The notes under the pieces are model-generated. The model did not search any database, had not been told where the DNA came from, and worked only from the letters and a program-made list of their open reading frames with translations. The position numbers and the translations under genes are program-made. Shown one piece after another: positions 53,613 to 63,394 of a stretch of DNA of 64,000 nt. Each line of letters starts with the position of its first letter. Position 1 is the stretch's first letter. The stretch comes from Oceaniferula flava. GTDB taxonomy: Bacteria; Verrucomicrobiota; Verrucomicrobiia; Verrucomicrobiales; Akkermansiaceae. Location: NCBI RefSeq assembly GCF_016811075.1, contig NZ_JAFBGL010000010.1, positions 62,001-126,000 of the forward strand, read 5' to 3'.

Positions 53613-54383
53613 ATGATTTCTACACCATCACGTTTCCTCACTCTCGGCCTGGCTGGCCTCGTATTGACCGGTTCTGTTAGCGCGGAACCTGCCAAGAAAA
53701 AGGTCGTCACACCGAAACAACCTTGGAGCGACTACCGGGTGCACGACACCGAGCGTCCCCATCCGGAAAAGGTCAAGACCGCCGGCGCCATCACCACGCC
53801 CGCACCGGCCGATGCCATTGTCCTCTTCGACGGCAAAAACACCGAGGCCTTTACCAAAAATTGGAAGGTGGAGGACGGAGTCATGATTGCTTCCCCAGGG
53901 AAAAACCTCACCAAACAATCCTTCGGCAGCATCCAAATGCACGTCGAATGGAGAATCCCCGCTGGCCGCAAGGTTCAGGGGCAAGGCGGCGGAAACAGCG
54001 GCATTTTCATGATGGATCGCTATGAGGTCCAAGTGATGGAAAGCCACACCAATGTCACCTACGCCGATGGTCAGGCTGGTGCGCTCTACGGTCAGACGCC
54101 ACCACTGGTGAACGCGTCCGCTCCCCAAGGTGAATGGCAAAGCTACGACATCATTTTCGAAGCTCCCGTCTACGGCGAAGACGGCATGAAAACTCCCGCC
54201 TACATCACCGTGATCCACAATGGCGTGGTGGTGCAGCAGCATCAGAAATATTACGGCCCGACCGTTTTCAGAAAGGTAGCGAGCTACCCGAAAACACACC
54301 CGGAAAAAGCCCCCATCCAGTTCCAGTGGCACGGTGACCCGATCGAATACCGCAACATCTGGGTGCGCGAGCTGAAGAAGTAA
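53613..54383 (+). CDS. Exported DUF1080 protein (3-keto-disaccharide hydrolase-like)
   Basis: 256 aa. Signal peptide FLTLGLAGLVLTGSVSA. The lectin-like DUF1080 jelly roll spans about 65-254: VLFDGKNTEAF, GSIQMHVEWRIPAG, GGGNSGIFMMDRYEVQVMES, QSYDIIFEAP and FQWHGDPIEYRNIWVRELK. This family is expanded in planctomycetes and Verrucomicrobiota and is linked to sugar breakdown. Stops converge on the TauE gene, 35 nt away. Confidence 0.9.
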   Translation: MISTPSRFLTLGLAGLVLTGSVSAEPAKKKVVTPKQPWSDYRVHDTERPHPEKVKTAGAITTPAPADAIVLFDGKNTEAFTKNWKVEDGVMIASPGKNLTKQSFGSIQMHVEWRIPAGRKVQGQGGGNSGIFMMDRYEVQVMESHTNVTYADGQAGALYGQTPPLVNASAPQGEWQSYDIIFEAPVYGEDGMKTPAYITVIHNGVVVQQHQKYYGPTVFRKVASYPKTHPEKAPIQFQWHGDPIEYRNIWVRELKK

Positions 54384-54418
54384 TCACACGCTCTGAACCG
54401 TCACATCGCTCGGCCCGT

Positions 54419-55171
54419 TCATACCAATTTTTGGATGAGCAGGCAGAGGGCGATGATGATGGTGGTGCCTAGAATTTTTTGCATCGTCCGCGGCTTGAGT
54501 GATGTCGCCCCAAGCGCGGCCCCGAGCATTCCTCCCACCGCCACCGCGATCATCAGCGGATAGTAGTCGAGCAGGCTCACCGAGTGATGATGCAGTCGGG
54601 CAATGAGGCCGGTGATGGAGTTCAGCCAGATGAAGATGGCGCCACTGGCCGCGGCTTGTTTTTCCGTGCCCAATCCAACGATCAGGATGAAGGGAACGAG
54701 GTAGATCCCGCCTCCGATGCCGACCACCCCCGCGATAAAGCCCAGCAGCGCACCCGCGATGAGGCTGAGTGCGAGCTTTTGCCAGCCCTTGAGGTTCCAG
54801 CTGAGGGAGGTTTTTTGGTAAAAGAAGATGCGGATGACGACAATCGTCAGCGAGGCGAAAAGAATCCCGTAGAACACACCCTTGGGAAGGTGGAGCGATC
54901 CTCCGAGGTAGGCCATCGGCATCGAGGTGACCAGGAACGGGGTGATGATTTTCCACGATGCGTGCCGGTGCCTGATGAACTGGTAGCTGCCGGCGGAGGT
55001 GACGATGAGGTTCAGCGATAGCGAGATCAGGGGGATGGCCAGCGGGGCGACTCCGGAAACGGCCAGCAGTGCCGTGTAACACGAGCCTCCTCCCAGGCCG
55101 ACGGATGCACTGCAGTAGGAGATGCAGAGAAAAACAGCAGCTAACAGAAGTAGGGTGGAGATGTCAGGCAT
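54419..55171 (-). CDS. TauE/SafE family membrane transporter
   Basis: 250 aa from MPDISTL (ATG 55171); about 97 open codons upstream run past the start of the divergent gene and are not credible. Eight or so membrane segments in two repeats, with SVGLGGGSCYTALLAVSG and GFIAGVVGIGGGIYLVPFILIVGL as the repeat signatures. The family exports or imports sulfite, sulfoacetate and related anions; substrate unknown. Confidence 0.88.
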   Translation of the reverse strand: MPDISTLLLLAAVFLCISYCSASVGLGGGSCYTALLAVSGVAPLAIPLISLSLNLIVTSAGSYQFIRHRHASWKIITPFLVTSMPMAYLGGSLHLPKGVFYGILFASLTIVVIRIFFYQKTSLSWNLKGWQKLALSLIAGALLGFIAGVVGIGGGIYLVPFILIVGLGTEKQAAASGAIFIWLNSITGLIARLHHHSVSLLDYYPLMIAVAVGGMLGAALGATSLKPRTMQKILGTTIIIALCLLIQKLV

Positions 55172-55314
55172 GGCGCAGTGTGGATGCGAGCAGTGTTCAC
55201 GGAGATTTGAAAAAGAACAGCAGAACATCGACGGGCGCGGGGGAAAGTGGCCTGCGGATGTTTTTCGATCTCGGGGTTGCAGAATGACGCTTGCTCGGCA
55301 TCTTCTCCGCAACG

Positions 55315-56382
55315 ATGAAAGATTCCATTCTACTACAAGCAACCCGCATTGGCGCATGGCAACTCCCCAACCGCCTGGTGATGGCGCCACTGACCCGCTG
55401 CCGCGCCAGCGAAGGTCGGGTGCCCAATGCCATGATGGCCGAGTATTACGCCCAGCGCGCATCGGCCGGGCTGATCATTTCAGAGGCAACCTCTGTGTGC
55501 CCGATGGGCGTGGGCTATCCCAACACGCCGGGGATTTGGTCAGAGGACCAGGTGGCTGGCTGGAAGCTGGTGACCGATGCCGTGCACGCTGCCGGTGGCC
55601 GCATCATTCTCCAGCTGTGGCACGTCGGCCGCATTTCTGATCCGGTCTATCTCGATGGCGCGCAGCCCGTGGCTCCCAGTGCCATCGCCGCCGAAGGGCA
55701 TGTCAGCTTGATCCGACCCGAAAAGGCCTTCGAAACTCCCCGGGCGCTTGAGCTCGATGAAATCCCCGCCGTGATCGAAGCCTATCGCAAGGGGGCGGAG
55801 AATGCCAAGAAGGCGGGCTTCGATGGGGTCGAACTTCACGGTGCCAACGGCTACCTTCTGGATCAATTTTTGCAAAGCAGCACCAACCAGCGCGAAGACG
55901 CGTATGGTGGATCGATAGAAAACCGCGCCCGTTTGATGTTGGAAACGGTGGACGCCGCCATCTCGGTCTGGGGCGCTGATCGGGTCGGCTTGCACCTGGC
56001 TCCCCGCTGTGATGCACACGACATGGGCGATGCCCATCCTGAGGAAACCTTCGGCTATGTCGCACGCGCGATGAAGCAGCGGGGGATTGCCTTTCTCTTT
56101 GCTCGCGAAGGCATGGAAGAACCTCGGCTGGGACCGATGCTCAAGAAGGAGTTCGGCGGTGCCTTTATCGCAAACCAAGAGCTGTCGTTTGCCGATGGAG
56201 AAAAGCTCGTCGAGGCCGGCGAGGCCGATGCCATCTCATGGGGGAAACGTTTCATCGCCAATCCGGATTTGGCCGAACGCTTGCAGCAAGGAGCCGAGCT
56301 GAACGAGCCTCAGTCGGAAACTTTTTACGGTGACGGCCCGGAAGGATACACCGATTACCCGAGCCTTGACGGCGCTGTCTAG
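55315..56382 (+). CDS. nemA: Old yellow enzyme family NADH:flavin oxidoreductase
   Basis: FMN-dependent ene-reductase of 355 aa from ATG 55315. NRLVMAPLTRCRASEGRVPN, LWHVGRISDP, the substrate His/Asn pair in GVELHGANGYLLDQFLQ and NQREDAYGGSIENRARLMLE, and the C-terminal GYTDYPSL are all as in NemA. It reduces activated alkenes, nitro compounds or N-ethylmaleimide in relatives. Natural substrate unknown. Confidence 0.93.
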   Translation: MKDSILLQATRIGAWQLPNRLVMAPLTRCRASEGRVPNAMMAEYYAQRASAGLIISEATSVCPMGVGYPNTPGIWSEDQVAGWKLVTDAVHAAGGRIILQLWHVGRISDPVYLDGAQPVAPSAIAAEGHVSLIRPEKAFETPRALELDEIPAVIEAYRKGAENAKKAGFDGVELHGANGYLLDQFLQSSTNQREDAYGGSIENRARLMLETVDAAISVWGADRVGLHLAPRCDAHDMGDAHPEETFGYVARAMKQRGIAFLFAREGMEEPRLGPMLKKEFGGAFIANQELSFADGEKLVEAGEADAISWGKRFIANPDLAERLQQGAELNEPQSETFYGDGPEGYTDYPSLDGAV

Positions 56383-56418
56383 GCAGGCGTTATCGAAGCA
56401 ATATATCCCTCTAACAAT

Positions 56419-56454
56419 CCCCTTGAGTCAGCTCGTTGACAGTTGACTCAGGGG
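56419..56454 (-). terminator. Inverted repeat at the 3' end of the MoxR-cluster operon
   Basis: CCCCT-GAGTCA / TGACTC-AGGGG, 11 bp with one bulge and a 13-nt loop. It overlaps the last codons of the small membrane protein gene and ends 36 nt from the nemA stop, so it could separate the two convergent units. No long T run. Confidence 0.5.
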
Positions 56455-56790
56455 AACACTGAAACCAATCAAGAAAAAGAGCACCGCACCGAGTAGGATC
56501 ATCCAGCCCATCGTGAGTGCTGCAATGAAGCGGCTTTGGTGCTGGTCGTTTTTGGCCAGGAAAATTAAAGCAGCTACGAGGACAGCAAGATAGAACAGAG
56601 CGGCAAAGGTGAAGCCGCCCGAGCTGCTGGCGGTGATGACCATCTGCGAGATGAGTGGCAGCACGAGCTCTTCCTGCTCGGCTAGGGCAGTGAGCTTGGC
56701 TCCGAACGATGCCAGCGTCGTTGCTGCGACCAAGTGCGCGAGTAGCAAGGCTGCGGTGGCACCGACGCGTGTGATAAGCGACTTACTCAT
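56428..56790 (-). CDS. Small membrane protein of unknown function
   Basis: 120 aa with three hydrophobic segments (VGATAALLLAHLVAATTLASF, FTFAALFYLAVLVAALIFLA, ALTMGWMILLGAVLFFLIGF). Its start overlaps the sulfatase stop by 4 nt, so they are translationally coupled. No family recognised. Confidence 0.75.
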   Translation of the reverse strand: MSKSLITRVGATAALLLAHLVAATTLASFGAKLTALAEQEELVLPLISQMVITASSSGGFTFAALFYLAVLVAALIFLAKNDQHQSRFIAALTMGWMILLGAVLFFLIGFSVPLSQLSTS

Positions 56791-58202
56791 GGGGTGAAAA
56801 ATTGGGATTCTAACTGAGCTGCGACTTTTTGAGTTTGCTCGCTGTTAGGGGTTTCGGTTTCCGGGAAGCGGAACAAATTGTAGTCGGTCGCTTTAGACTT
56901 CGATGTTTGGCGAGTGAGGCGGTAGCGGTCGGTCCGTAACGACTGCGATCCTTTCCAGAACGATCGAGCGATACCGTCGCTCTCCGCCGTCGCGACTTTC
57001 AGTTGCGGAGCGAGTGAGGCTCCATCGAGTGTGTTAGGTTTAACAACCCCAGTGAGTTCGCACAGGGTGGGGAAAATATCGATGGTCTCGGTGATGGCAT
57101 CGGCCGCTGTTCCGGCTTGCTTCATTTCAGGAGAGCGAATGATGAGAGGTGAATGCAGAGCTTCCTCGTAGAGATTGTGTTTTCCCCAGATACGGCGCTC
57201 GCCAAGGTTCCAGCCGTGATCGCCCCAGAGCACCACGATGGTGTGATCCTTCTGGCCTGATTGTTCCAGGGCGTTGAGAATTTTTCCCACCTGGGCATCA
57301 ACGTAGCTCACCGACGCGTAGTAGTGGCGGCGGACGTGGGCGGCGTAGGCGGTATCCTCGCGCGGGTCTTTTTCCTCATGGCTGTAGCCCCCCAAGAACT
57401 CACCGCTCTTGCTCCAGGTGAGTGAGCGTTCGGGTTTCTCCGGATGCTGCACGGGTGGCAGGTCTTTGCCCTCGTAGAGATCCCAATACTGCTTGGGCGC
57501 GGTGAAGGGGAGGTGCGGTTTGATCAGGCCCACGGCTAACAGCCATGGCTTTTCTTGCTTAGCGAGCTGGCTGATGTGTTCAAGCGCCGTGTTGGTGATC
57601 AGTCCGTCGGGGTAAAGGGTGTCCGGTCCTTCTTCGATCTCGATTGCGGGAGATTTTCCCCGGCTGCGCGGCACACCGTGAGCGAGCCCATGCATCGCAC
57701 GCTGCGGCGTTTTCCACTCGCCACTGGGCATCAAGTGCTGATCCCAGGCGCCCGGCATTTCCACTTTGCTAGGATCGTTCCATTCCTTGCCCATCAGTCC
57801 GCCCGGGTGGTGGCTGACCTTGCCGATGGAGATGGTGGTGTAACCGTTATCTCTGAAGGTCTGGGGGAGCGTGGTCGTGGACTGCGCTCTTTTGTGAGCT
57901 GCGGAAATAGCACCATTTCCCAGGTCGGCCCCGGTCCTCGGGTAGCGACCGGTGAGGAGGGCGGCGCGGGAAGCCCCGCAGGTGGGGACTTGCACGTAAT
58001 GCCGACTGAACAAGCGCCCTTGCGCAGCGAGCCGGTCAATGTTCGGCGTGTACATGTGCTCCTTGCCATAACAGCCCAATTCAGGGCGTAGGTCATCGAC
58101 GCAGATGAAGAGAATGTTCGCCTTCTGCTCCGCGCTCAGAGTGAGTGGAGCGAGGAAGAAGAGCGAGGTGACGAGACGTTTCAGGGGGCTGGTGAATCGC
58201 AT
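56787..58202 (-). CDS. Exported sulfatase (iduronate-2-sulfatase-like)
   Basis: 471 aa from MRFTSPL (ATG 58202). A signal peptide (KRLVTSLFFLAPLTLSA) is followed by the alkaline-phosphatase-fold sulfatase. NILFICVDDLRPELGCYG supplies two metal Asp; the active Cys is in TCGASRAALLTG, the CxAxR motif converted to formylglycine by a sulfatase-modifying enzyme not encoded here. IVVLWGDHGWNLGERRIWGKHNLYEEALHSPLII matches the iduronate-sulfatase branch. Cleaves sulfate esters of polysaccharides. The 18-nt spacing to the VWA gene puts it in the MoxR operon. Confidence 0.93.
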   Translation of the reverse strand: MRFTSPLKRLVTSLFFLAPLTLSAEQKANILFICVDDLRPELGCYGKEHMYTPNIDRLAAQGRLFSRHYVQVPTCGASRAALLTGRYPRTGADLGNGAISAAHKRAQSTTTLPQTFRDNGYTTISIGKVSHHPGGLMGKEWNDPSKVEMPGAWDQHLMPSGEWKTPQRAMHGLAHGVPRSRGKSPAIEIEEGPDTLYPDGLITNTALEHISQLAKQEKPWLLAVGLIKPHLPFTAPKQYWDLYEGKDLPPVQHPEKPERSLTWSKSGEFLGGYSHEEKDPREDTAYAAHVRRHYYASVSYVDAQVGKILNALEQSGQKDHTIVVLWGDHGWNLGERRIWGKHNLYEEALHSPLIIRSPEMKQAGTAADAITETIDIFPTLCELTGVVKPNTLDGASLAPQLKVATAESDGIARSFWKGSQSLRTDRYRLTRQTSKSKATDYNLFRFPETETPNSEQTQKVAAQLESQFFTP

Positions 58203-58219
58203 GAGTAATGGGTGATCGG

Positions 58220-60457
58220 TTAGAAAGTGCCGTTGAGTTTGCGCCCAACCCAGAACAGTCCTAACAAGGCAATCAGACAGGCTGCTGTGATCCAGCTGGA
58301 CCATAATGGCGTCCGGGTTTCCATCGGTTGGGGATCGGGGAGGGCTTGAATCTCTTTAATGAGGTTCGCCAGGTTTTCCCCCTGGAGTAGTCGGCCCCGA
58401 GACACGGTGGCCATTTCCTTCAAAACATCCGGTCTGGCGGGCACCCCGGTTTTTTCGATTTCAGAACCTTGAGCCAGAAGCGTAGTGGTGATGCCGTGCG
58501 CTTTGTCTTCGCCGATGACAGCTTCAATTTTCCAAGCGCCGGGCTGGGCTATTTTGAACCGACCACTATAGCTGCCCCATGCGCCCTTGGCTTTATCTAG
58601 GCTGATTCTTCGGGTTTTGCCGTCTGGGGAGGTGATGTCCACCAGCACGTCGCCGTCTTTCAGAGGGGCGCCGTATTGGTCGAAGGCATTGGCATTGAGG
58701 GTTACTGTATCGCCGGGTTTCGGGCGATCCGGGGTGAAGTAAAGTCGGATGCGTTCACCGGCCGCCATGTTGCGCTGGTAGGACATCCATCGTGCCACCT
58801 GGCCCCAGAAACGGTAGTGGTAGAGATCTTCCACGCCACGGCGCCAGCGCCAGGCGGAATCGTGCCCGAGGAAGAGGACTTTGCCATTGCCGGCTGTCTT
58901 GGTGACCAGCATGGGGATGCGGCCAAATTCATTGGAGCGGTTCGCGTGCACCGCCAGCACATCTGTGCCGCCCTTGGCCTTGATCACTGGGGCATGCCAG
59001 TAGAAGCCGGGCAGGCTTTTCCAGATCACCGGATTGTCTTCCTCGGTATTGCCCAGCATGGTCAGCAAGGACCCTTTGCCTTCCGAGGTTAGGTTGATCT
59101 GTGATGGAGTGGCATCGCTGTAGCCTTCCTTGCGCTTGGCATCCAGAATGACCGGGATGAGATCACCCAGCGGGCTGTCGATCAGGCTCATTTGATTGCC
59201 TTGTCGACCGGGAATAAAAACGATGCCGCTGGCTTGGCTCTCCACCAAACCTTTTAGCAGCTCCGCCTGCTCGGTGGTGATGCCGCCGTTGCCAATACCG
59301 ACGTCGCCGATGAAAACGACATCGTATTTCTGCAAGTCTTCCAATTTTTCAGGGAAGCTTTGAATGTAACCCGGGCCGTCGCCTTTTCCTAACTGGGGAT
59401 GGAGCATCAGGCAGTCGACCGAGACACCGGGGTCGCGATAGAGTGCGTTGCGGATGAAGCGGTATTCCCAGCGAGGGGTCGACTCGATCACGAGCACGTT
59501 GAGCGATTCCTTACGGCCCGCGATGGTGAATTTACGTTTGTTGTTCTTCGCCACCATCTCGCCGTTGGCCACGGGGATGGAGAGTTCCAAGGTGGACGAT
59601 CCTTCGGTGGTCAATCGCCAGAGAATGGAATCGTGATATTCCTCGCCGGCGGGGATGGTGATGTTCTTGGTGCGTTCGATGCCGGATTTGATGTCGCGCA
59701 GGCGAACCAAAGTGCGCACGTCACGGTCCAAAGAAGAAAGGATGGTGAAGGGGATCTGCACGTTCTCACCGACGATGCCGTAGGTGGGGGCGGTGACGTT
59801 GGAGATGTCGAGGTCAGGAAGACGGTCGTCACTGCCCACAGGAATGGCGTAGAGGGGGATGTTGCGGCGGCGCATTTTCTGGGCAGCTGCGACGGGGCCT
59901 GAGCCCGTGTTCCAATCGCCATCCGACAGAAGAACCACGGCGCGGAGGTTGTTGTGTTCTTCTAACAGGTTGTCGAGAGCTCCATTGATATCGGTGCCGG
60001 CCAGCGCCAGAGTGGCGGGATCGGCATCTTTCGGTGGGGCTGAAAATGGCTGCTCAAAGACGCGGTTGCGGTCGTCGTTTTTCAGCGGTGTGAAAAGGTC
60101 GCTGCCGAGAACTTTTTCCATCCACTCGGAACGAGGCACCACTTCCTGACTCGCACTCAGCTCGAGGGGGAGGATGGCGTCGGCCGTGGTGGCGGAGCGC
60201 GAGGCATCGTAGAGGATGGCGACTTCCGGCTTGCTGTCAGGTTCGCTGACGACACGCCACTCGGGCTGCCAGAGCATGAGCACACAGATCAGGGCGCAGA
60301 GAAAGCGGAGGACTTCCAATGCCCCGGTGCGTTTGCGCCGGGTGGAACGTCTGATGGCCATCACGCAGAGCGTCGCGATCGCTAACAACGCAATGATGCC
60401 GACCCATAATGTGACGGGGGTCGGAGAGAAAACGAGTTGGTTGATTGAAAAATTCAC
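58220..60457 (-). CDS. Membrane-anchored VWA-like protein of the MoxR/Bat cluster
   Basis: 745 aa. Two N-terminal membrane segments (TLWVGIIALLAIATLCVMAI, ALICVLMLW), a VWA-like domain (VAILYDASRSATTADAI, with DASRS in place of DxSxS, and VVLLSDGDWNTGSGPVAAAQKM), a glutamine-amidotransferase-like domain (about 335-545, DVVFIGDVGIGNGGITTEQ), a beta domain and a C-terminal membrane segment. Starts with GTG, 6 nt after the BatA gene. Long periplasmic portion. Function presumably with the neighbouring MoxR complex; not established. Confidence 0.85.
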   Translation of the reverse strand: MNFSINQLVFSPTPVTLWVGIIALLAIATLCVMAIRRSTRRKRTGALEVLRFLCALICVLMLWQPEWRVVSEPDSKPEVAILYDASRSATTADAILPLELSASQEVVPRSEWMEKVLGSDLFTPLKNDDRNRVFEQPFSAPPKDADPATLALAGTDINGALDNLLEEHNNLRAVVLLSDGDWNTGSGPVAAAQKMRRRNIPLYAIPVGSDDRLPDLDISNVTAPTYGIVGENVQIPFTILSSLDRDVRTLVRLRDIKSGIERTKNITIPAGEEYHDSILWRLTTEGSSTLELSIPVANGEMVAKNNKRKFTIAGRKESLNVLVIESTPRWEYRFIRNALYRDPGVSVDCLMLHPQLGKGDGPGYIQSFPEKLEDLQKYDVVFIGDVGIGNGGITTEQAELLKGLVESQASGIVFIPGRQGNQMSLIDSPLGDLIPVILDAKRKEGYSDATPSQINLTSEGKGSLLTMLGNTEEDNPVIWKSLPGFYWHAPVIKAKGGTDVLAVHANRSNEFGRIPMLVTKTAGNGKVLFLGHDSAWRWRRGVEDLYHYRFWGQVARWMSYQRNMAAGERIRLYFTPDRPKPGDTVTLNANAFDQYGAPLKDGDVLVDITSPDGKTRRISLDKAKGAWGSYSGRFKIAQPGAWKIEAVIGEDKAHGITTTLLAQGSEIEKTGVPARPDVLKEMATVSRGRLLQGENLANLIKEIQALPDPQPMETRTPLWSSWITAACLIALLGLFWVGRKLNGTF

Positions 60458-60463
60458 GGGTGA

Positions 60464-62419
60464 TTAGGATTTCGTATTTTTCAACTTGGGCTGGAGGCAG
60501 AGGATGGCTTCGGTGATGAGGAATACGAGCATGGCGATCAGGAAGGCGCGCCAGATTTCGCGGGCGAGAGATTCAGATTCGCCTGCATCTTCGAAGAGTT
60601 TGTATGGCACCCCCTCTAACACCGAGTTGAGTTTCGCGGTGGTTAAAATTTGCCATTGATCTTCGGACTTGGGTCGGTTGGTTGCCAGAAGTCGGTCGCC
60701 CAGTTGCCACACCCCGGCTTCGTATGGGGCATTGCTGCTGGTGGACTTGGCGTGAGTGTCGAGACGGCGTCGGGTTTCGCCATCGGCAGCCATCGACTTT
60801 CGACTTCCGGTGATCGCTGCGAAGGCGGATCCAAAGCGATTGTCGCCCTGCTCGATCATGCGCTGCACGATGGGCAGGAGCGCGTCGGCGTCGGCGAGAT
60901 TCGACCAGGTGTAGTCCGGTAAGGTGGCAATGAAAATAGCGCTGCCATCGCCGATGACTTTGCGCACGAGGAACGGTTTTTCATCGTCCCAGAGAGCGAG
61001 TGACGTCGCCTCGCCAAGAATCTCCCGGCGTTTGATGGCCTTCAGTTTGGGAACGGGGATCTGAGTGCCTTCGAGGCCGTTGCGCAGGGGGCCATCTGCT
61101 TGGTCCCACTCGGAAATGATGAAATACTGTCCTTGGGGGGCGGTGCTCTGTTCACCCCAGGAGAGACCGGCGAAGTTGGTGTCGGATTCTCCCAATGGGG
61201 GCAGTAGAATGGCGGCTCCACCGGATTCGATGTAACGCATGAACTCTTCAGCCACGGGACCATCCGGAAGGGCTGCCTGCCAGATGATAAGGGTGGCACT
61301 GGACCAGTCGATATCATGAGCGCTGTTCGGAGAGACGCGGGTGGCTTCGCTGCGGTCGAAACCCGGAGGGGCGGCGGCGAGCTCGAGCCATTCGGGTGCT
61401 TCGCCACCTTCACTGACCAGATAAGTCTTCGACGGACTGTCTTCTCCGTAGGCAAAATACGAAACGTTGTCGCGGAGATTGGTGTCGGCTGGCAGGGAGA
61501 CAAAGCCGTGCCCCCGGCCCTCGCGCGTGCCGAGGGGGAGACGTTTTTGGAACTGATAGGTCTGGCCGTTGACGGTCACCTTGTCCGCACTGCGTGTGCC
61601 ATTGACACTGTAGGTAATAGGGATGGCGGCGGGGCCATCGGAATCGGTGCGGGTCAGTTCCAAGTCCAGCACCAGTTCATCTTCGGTGCGGCGCGATGCA
61701 AGGACGCGGATCGAGATGTTGTCTTTTGGTGCGGACGCGAGGGAGAGAATGCGCAGGGTGGTTTTTTGCGGTAAATCATTCAAGCCCGCGCGGATGGCGG
61801 CCCAGCGACCTTCTTCCGGTGACCAATCGGACTCCTGTAAATCCGAGGCCACCCAGATCTCGGTCCGACCCGGTGAGTGGTCTAACACATAATCAATGGC
61901 GGTGGAGATGAGTGTGGGGATGGAGGCCTTGGTATCGGTGGCGGAGGTGGAACTCAGTTCCTCCAGCGCATCTGGGGAGGGAACGTCCTGGGCCTTGCCG
62001 CTAGCGCTATCGATCAATACCAAGCGCGGCGAATTCAGCTCGCTGAGCGACTTGCGCACGCTGGCAATGGCACTGGCACGCTTGCTCTCGCGGCTGCCGG
62101 GTGATTGCTGCTCCATGCTGGCGGAGCGATCCAAAACCAAGATCACGGTGTCCACTTTTCCTCCGCTCCAGCCTAAAAAGCCACCGACCAATGGTCGAGC
62201 AATGGCGAACACCAAGGCAACGATCGCCAAGGCACGGCAGGTCAGAATAATGAGATACTTCAGCTTCTTCTTGCCGCGCGATTCTCTGGTCGCCTTCAGT
62301 AGGAACTCCATGGCCGCCCACTGCACGGTGCGGTGCCGTCTGCGGTTCAGAAGGTGAATGACGATTGGGATGCTCGCCGCGAGCACGCCCCAAAGCAGGA
62401 ATGGTGATAGAAAAGACAC
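60464..62419 (-). CDS. BatA-like membrane protein with VWA domain
   Basis: 651 aa, GTG start. The N-terminal BatA motif FLSPFLLWGVLAASIPIVIHLLNRRRHRTVQWAAMEFL is diagnostic, then a second membrane segment (IARPLV region), a VWA domain with intact MIDAS start (DTVILVLDRSASM), a large periplasmic part with amidotransferase-like text (SSATLIIWQAALPDGPVAEEFMRYIESGGAAILL), and a C-terminal membrane helix. Called aerotolerance-related in Bacteroides. Confidence 0.9.
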   Translation of the reverse strand: MSFLSPFLLWGVLAASIPIVIHLLNRRRHRTVQWAAMEFLLKATRESRGKKKLKYLIILTCRALAIVALVFAIARPLVGGFLGWSGGKVDTVILVLDRSASMEQQSPGSRESKRASAIASVRKSLSELNSPRLVLIDSASGKAQDVPSPDALEELSSTSATDTKASIPTLISTAIDYVLDHSPGRTEIWVASDLQESDWSPEEGRWAAIRAGLNDLPQKTTLRILSLASAPKDNISIRVLASRRTEDELVLDLELTRTDSDGPAAIPITYSVNGTRSADKVTVNGQTYQFQKRLPLGTREGRGHGFVSLPADTNLRDNVSYFAYGEDSPSKTYLVSEGGEAPEWLELAAAPPGFDRSEATRVSPNSAHDIDWSSATLIIWQAALPDGPVAEEFMRYIESGGAAILLPPLGESDTNFAGLSWGEQSTAPQGQYFIISEWDQADGPLRNGLEGTQIPVPKLKAIKRREILGEATSLALWDDEKPFLVRKVIGDGSAIFIATLPDYTWSNLADADALLPIVQRMIEQGDNRFGSAFAAITGSRKSMAADGETRRRLDTHAKSTSSNAPYEAGVWQLGDRLLATNRPKSEDQWQILTTAKLNSVLEGVPYKLFEDAGESESLAREIWRAFLIAMLVFLITEAILCLQPKLKNTKS

Positions 62420-62452
62420 GGAAGATTATGAGGGTGACGGGGGATGGTGAAG

Positions 62453-63349
62453 TCAGGCTTTTCCCTTCTTGGTGAGTCGGCTTGTTAGGAAATCATGCAC
62501 GATCTCCTCGTAATCCTGATCGGTGGTGATCAGGTGGTAATCGGCATGGATATCATGGCACTTGCCTTTGACCGTGGCCATGAATTCCTTCATTGCCTCA
62601 CGGTATTCGTCGGCGACCAAGGTGGGCTCGGCGACAATGGAGGTCTTGTCTTCCATATCGACAAAGCGGTGCGGACGTTCGAAGTCAAAAGCGATCTCCT
62701 GCTTGTCCAGCATGTGGAAAACGGCGACGTCGTGCTTGCGGTAGCGCAGGTGCTGGAGGGCGTCTCCCAGAGCGTTGGTGTCGCAAAAGAGGTCGGAGAG
62801 TATAATCACCAGCGCACGTTGGGCGACTTTTTCGGCAATGGTGTGCAGCGCTTCCACCAGGCCTGTCTCCCCGGTCGGCTCGGTATTCGCCAGCACCTCG
62901 AACATGTGGTTCAGGTGTGCCGGACGCCGTGTCGGTGGGATCTCCACGTGGATTTTCTCCTGGCAAACCGAAAGCCCGGCGGCATCTCCCTGATCGATGA
63001 TGAGGTAGGACAGCGTGGCCGCGAGTTTGCGGGCAAACTGAATCCGGGCATCGTCGGCGGCGGAGAAGCCCATCGAGCCACTGGCGTCTAACACGAAGTA
63101 AGCGCGCAGGTTGGTGTCTGCTTCAAATTCCTTGATGTAATAGCGATCAGATCGGGCGTAGGCTTTCCAATCGAGCCTGCGGGTGTCGTCGCCCTGCACG
63201 TATTTCCGGTATTCGGCGAATTCGACGGACGACCCTCGATGCGGCGAGCGGTGTCTACCAGCGACGTTACCGGTCATTGCTTGGCGGGCCTCCAGGGGGA
63301 TGGCGCCAAGTCGCGACAGGGCTTCGGGGTCTAAGAAATCGTATTTCAT
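62453..63349 (-). CDS. DUF58 protein
   Basis: 298 aa. SSVEFAEYRKYVQGDDTRRLDWKAYARSDRYYIKEFEADT is the DUF58 signature; AYFVLDASGSMGF shows an intact VWA-type MIDAS (DASGS). Standard partner of MoxR ATPases, which are thought to act as chaperones for metal-dependent complexes. 45 nt downstream of moxR, in the same direction. Confidence 0.93.
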   Translation of the reverse strand: MKYDFLDPEALSRLGAIPLEARQAMTGNVAGRHRSPHRGSSVEFAEYRKYVQGDDTRRLDWKAYARSDRYYIKEFEADTNLRAYFVLDASGSMGFSAADDARIQFARKLAATLSYLIIDQGDAAGLSVCQEKIHVEIPPTRRPAHLNHMFEVLANTEPTGETGLVEALHTIAEKVAQRALVIILSDLFCDTNALGDALQHLRYRKHDVAVFHMLDKQEIAFDFERPHRFVDMEDKTSIVAEPTLVADEYREAMKEFMATVKGKCHDIHADYHLITTDQDYEEIVHDFLTSRLTKKGKA

Positions 63350-63394
63350 GTTTGCTTCGAGAGTGCAGGACGGCGGAATGACTAGCGGGAGACC

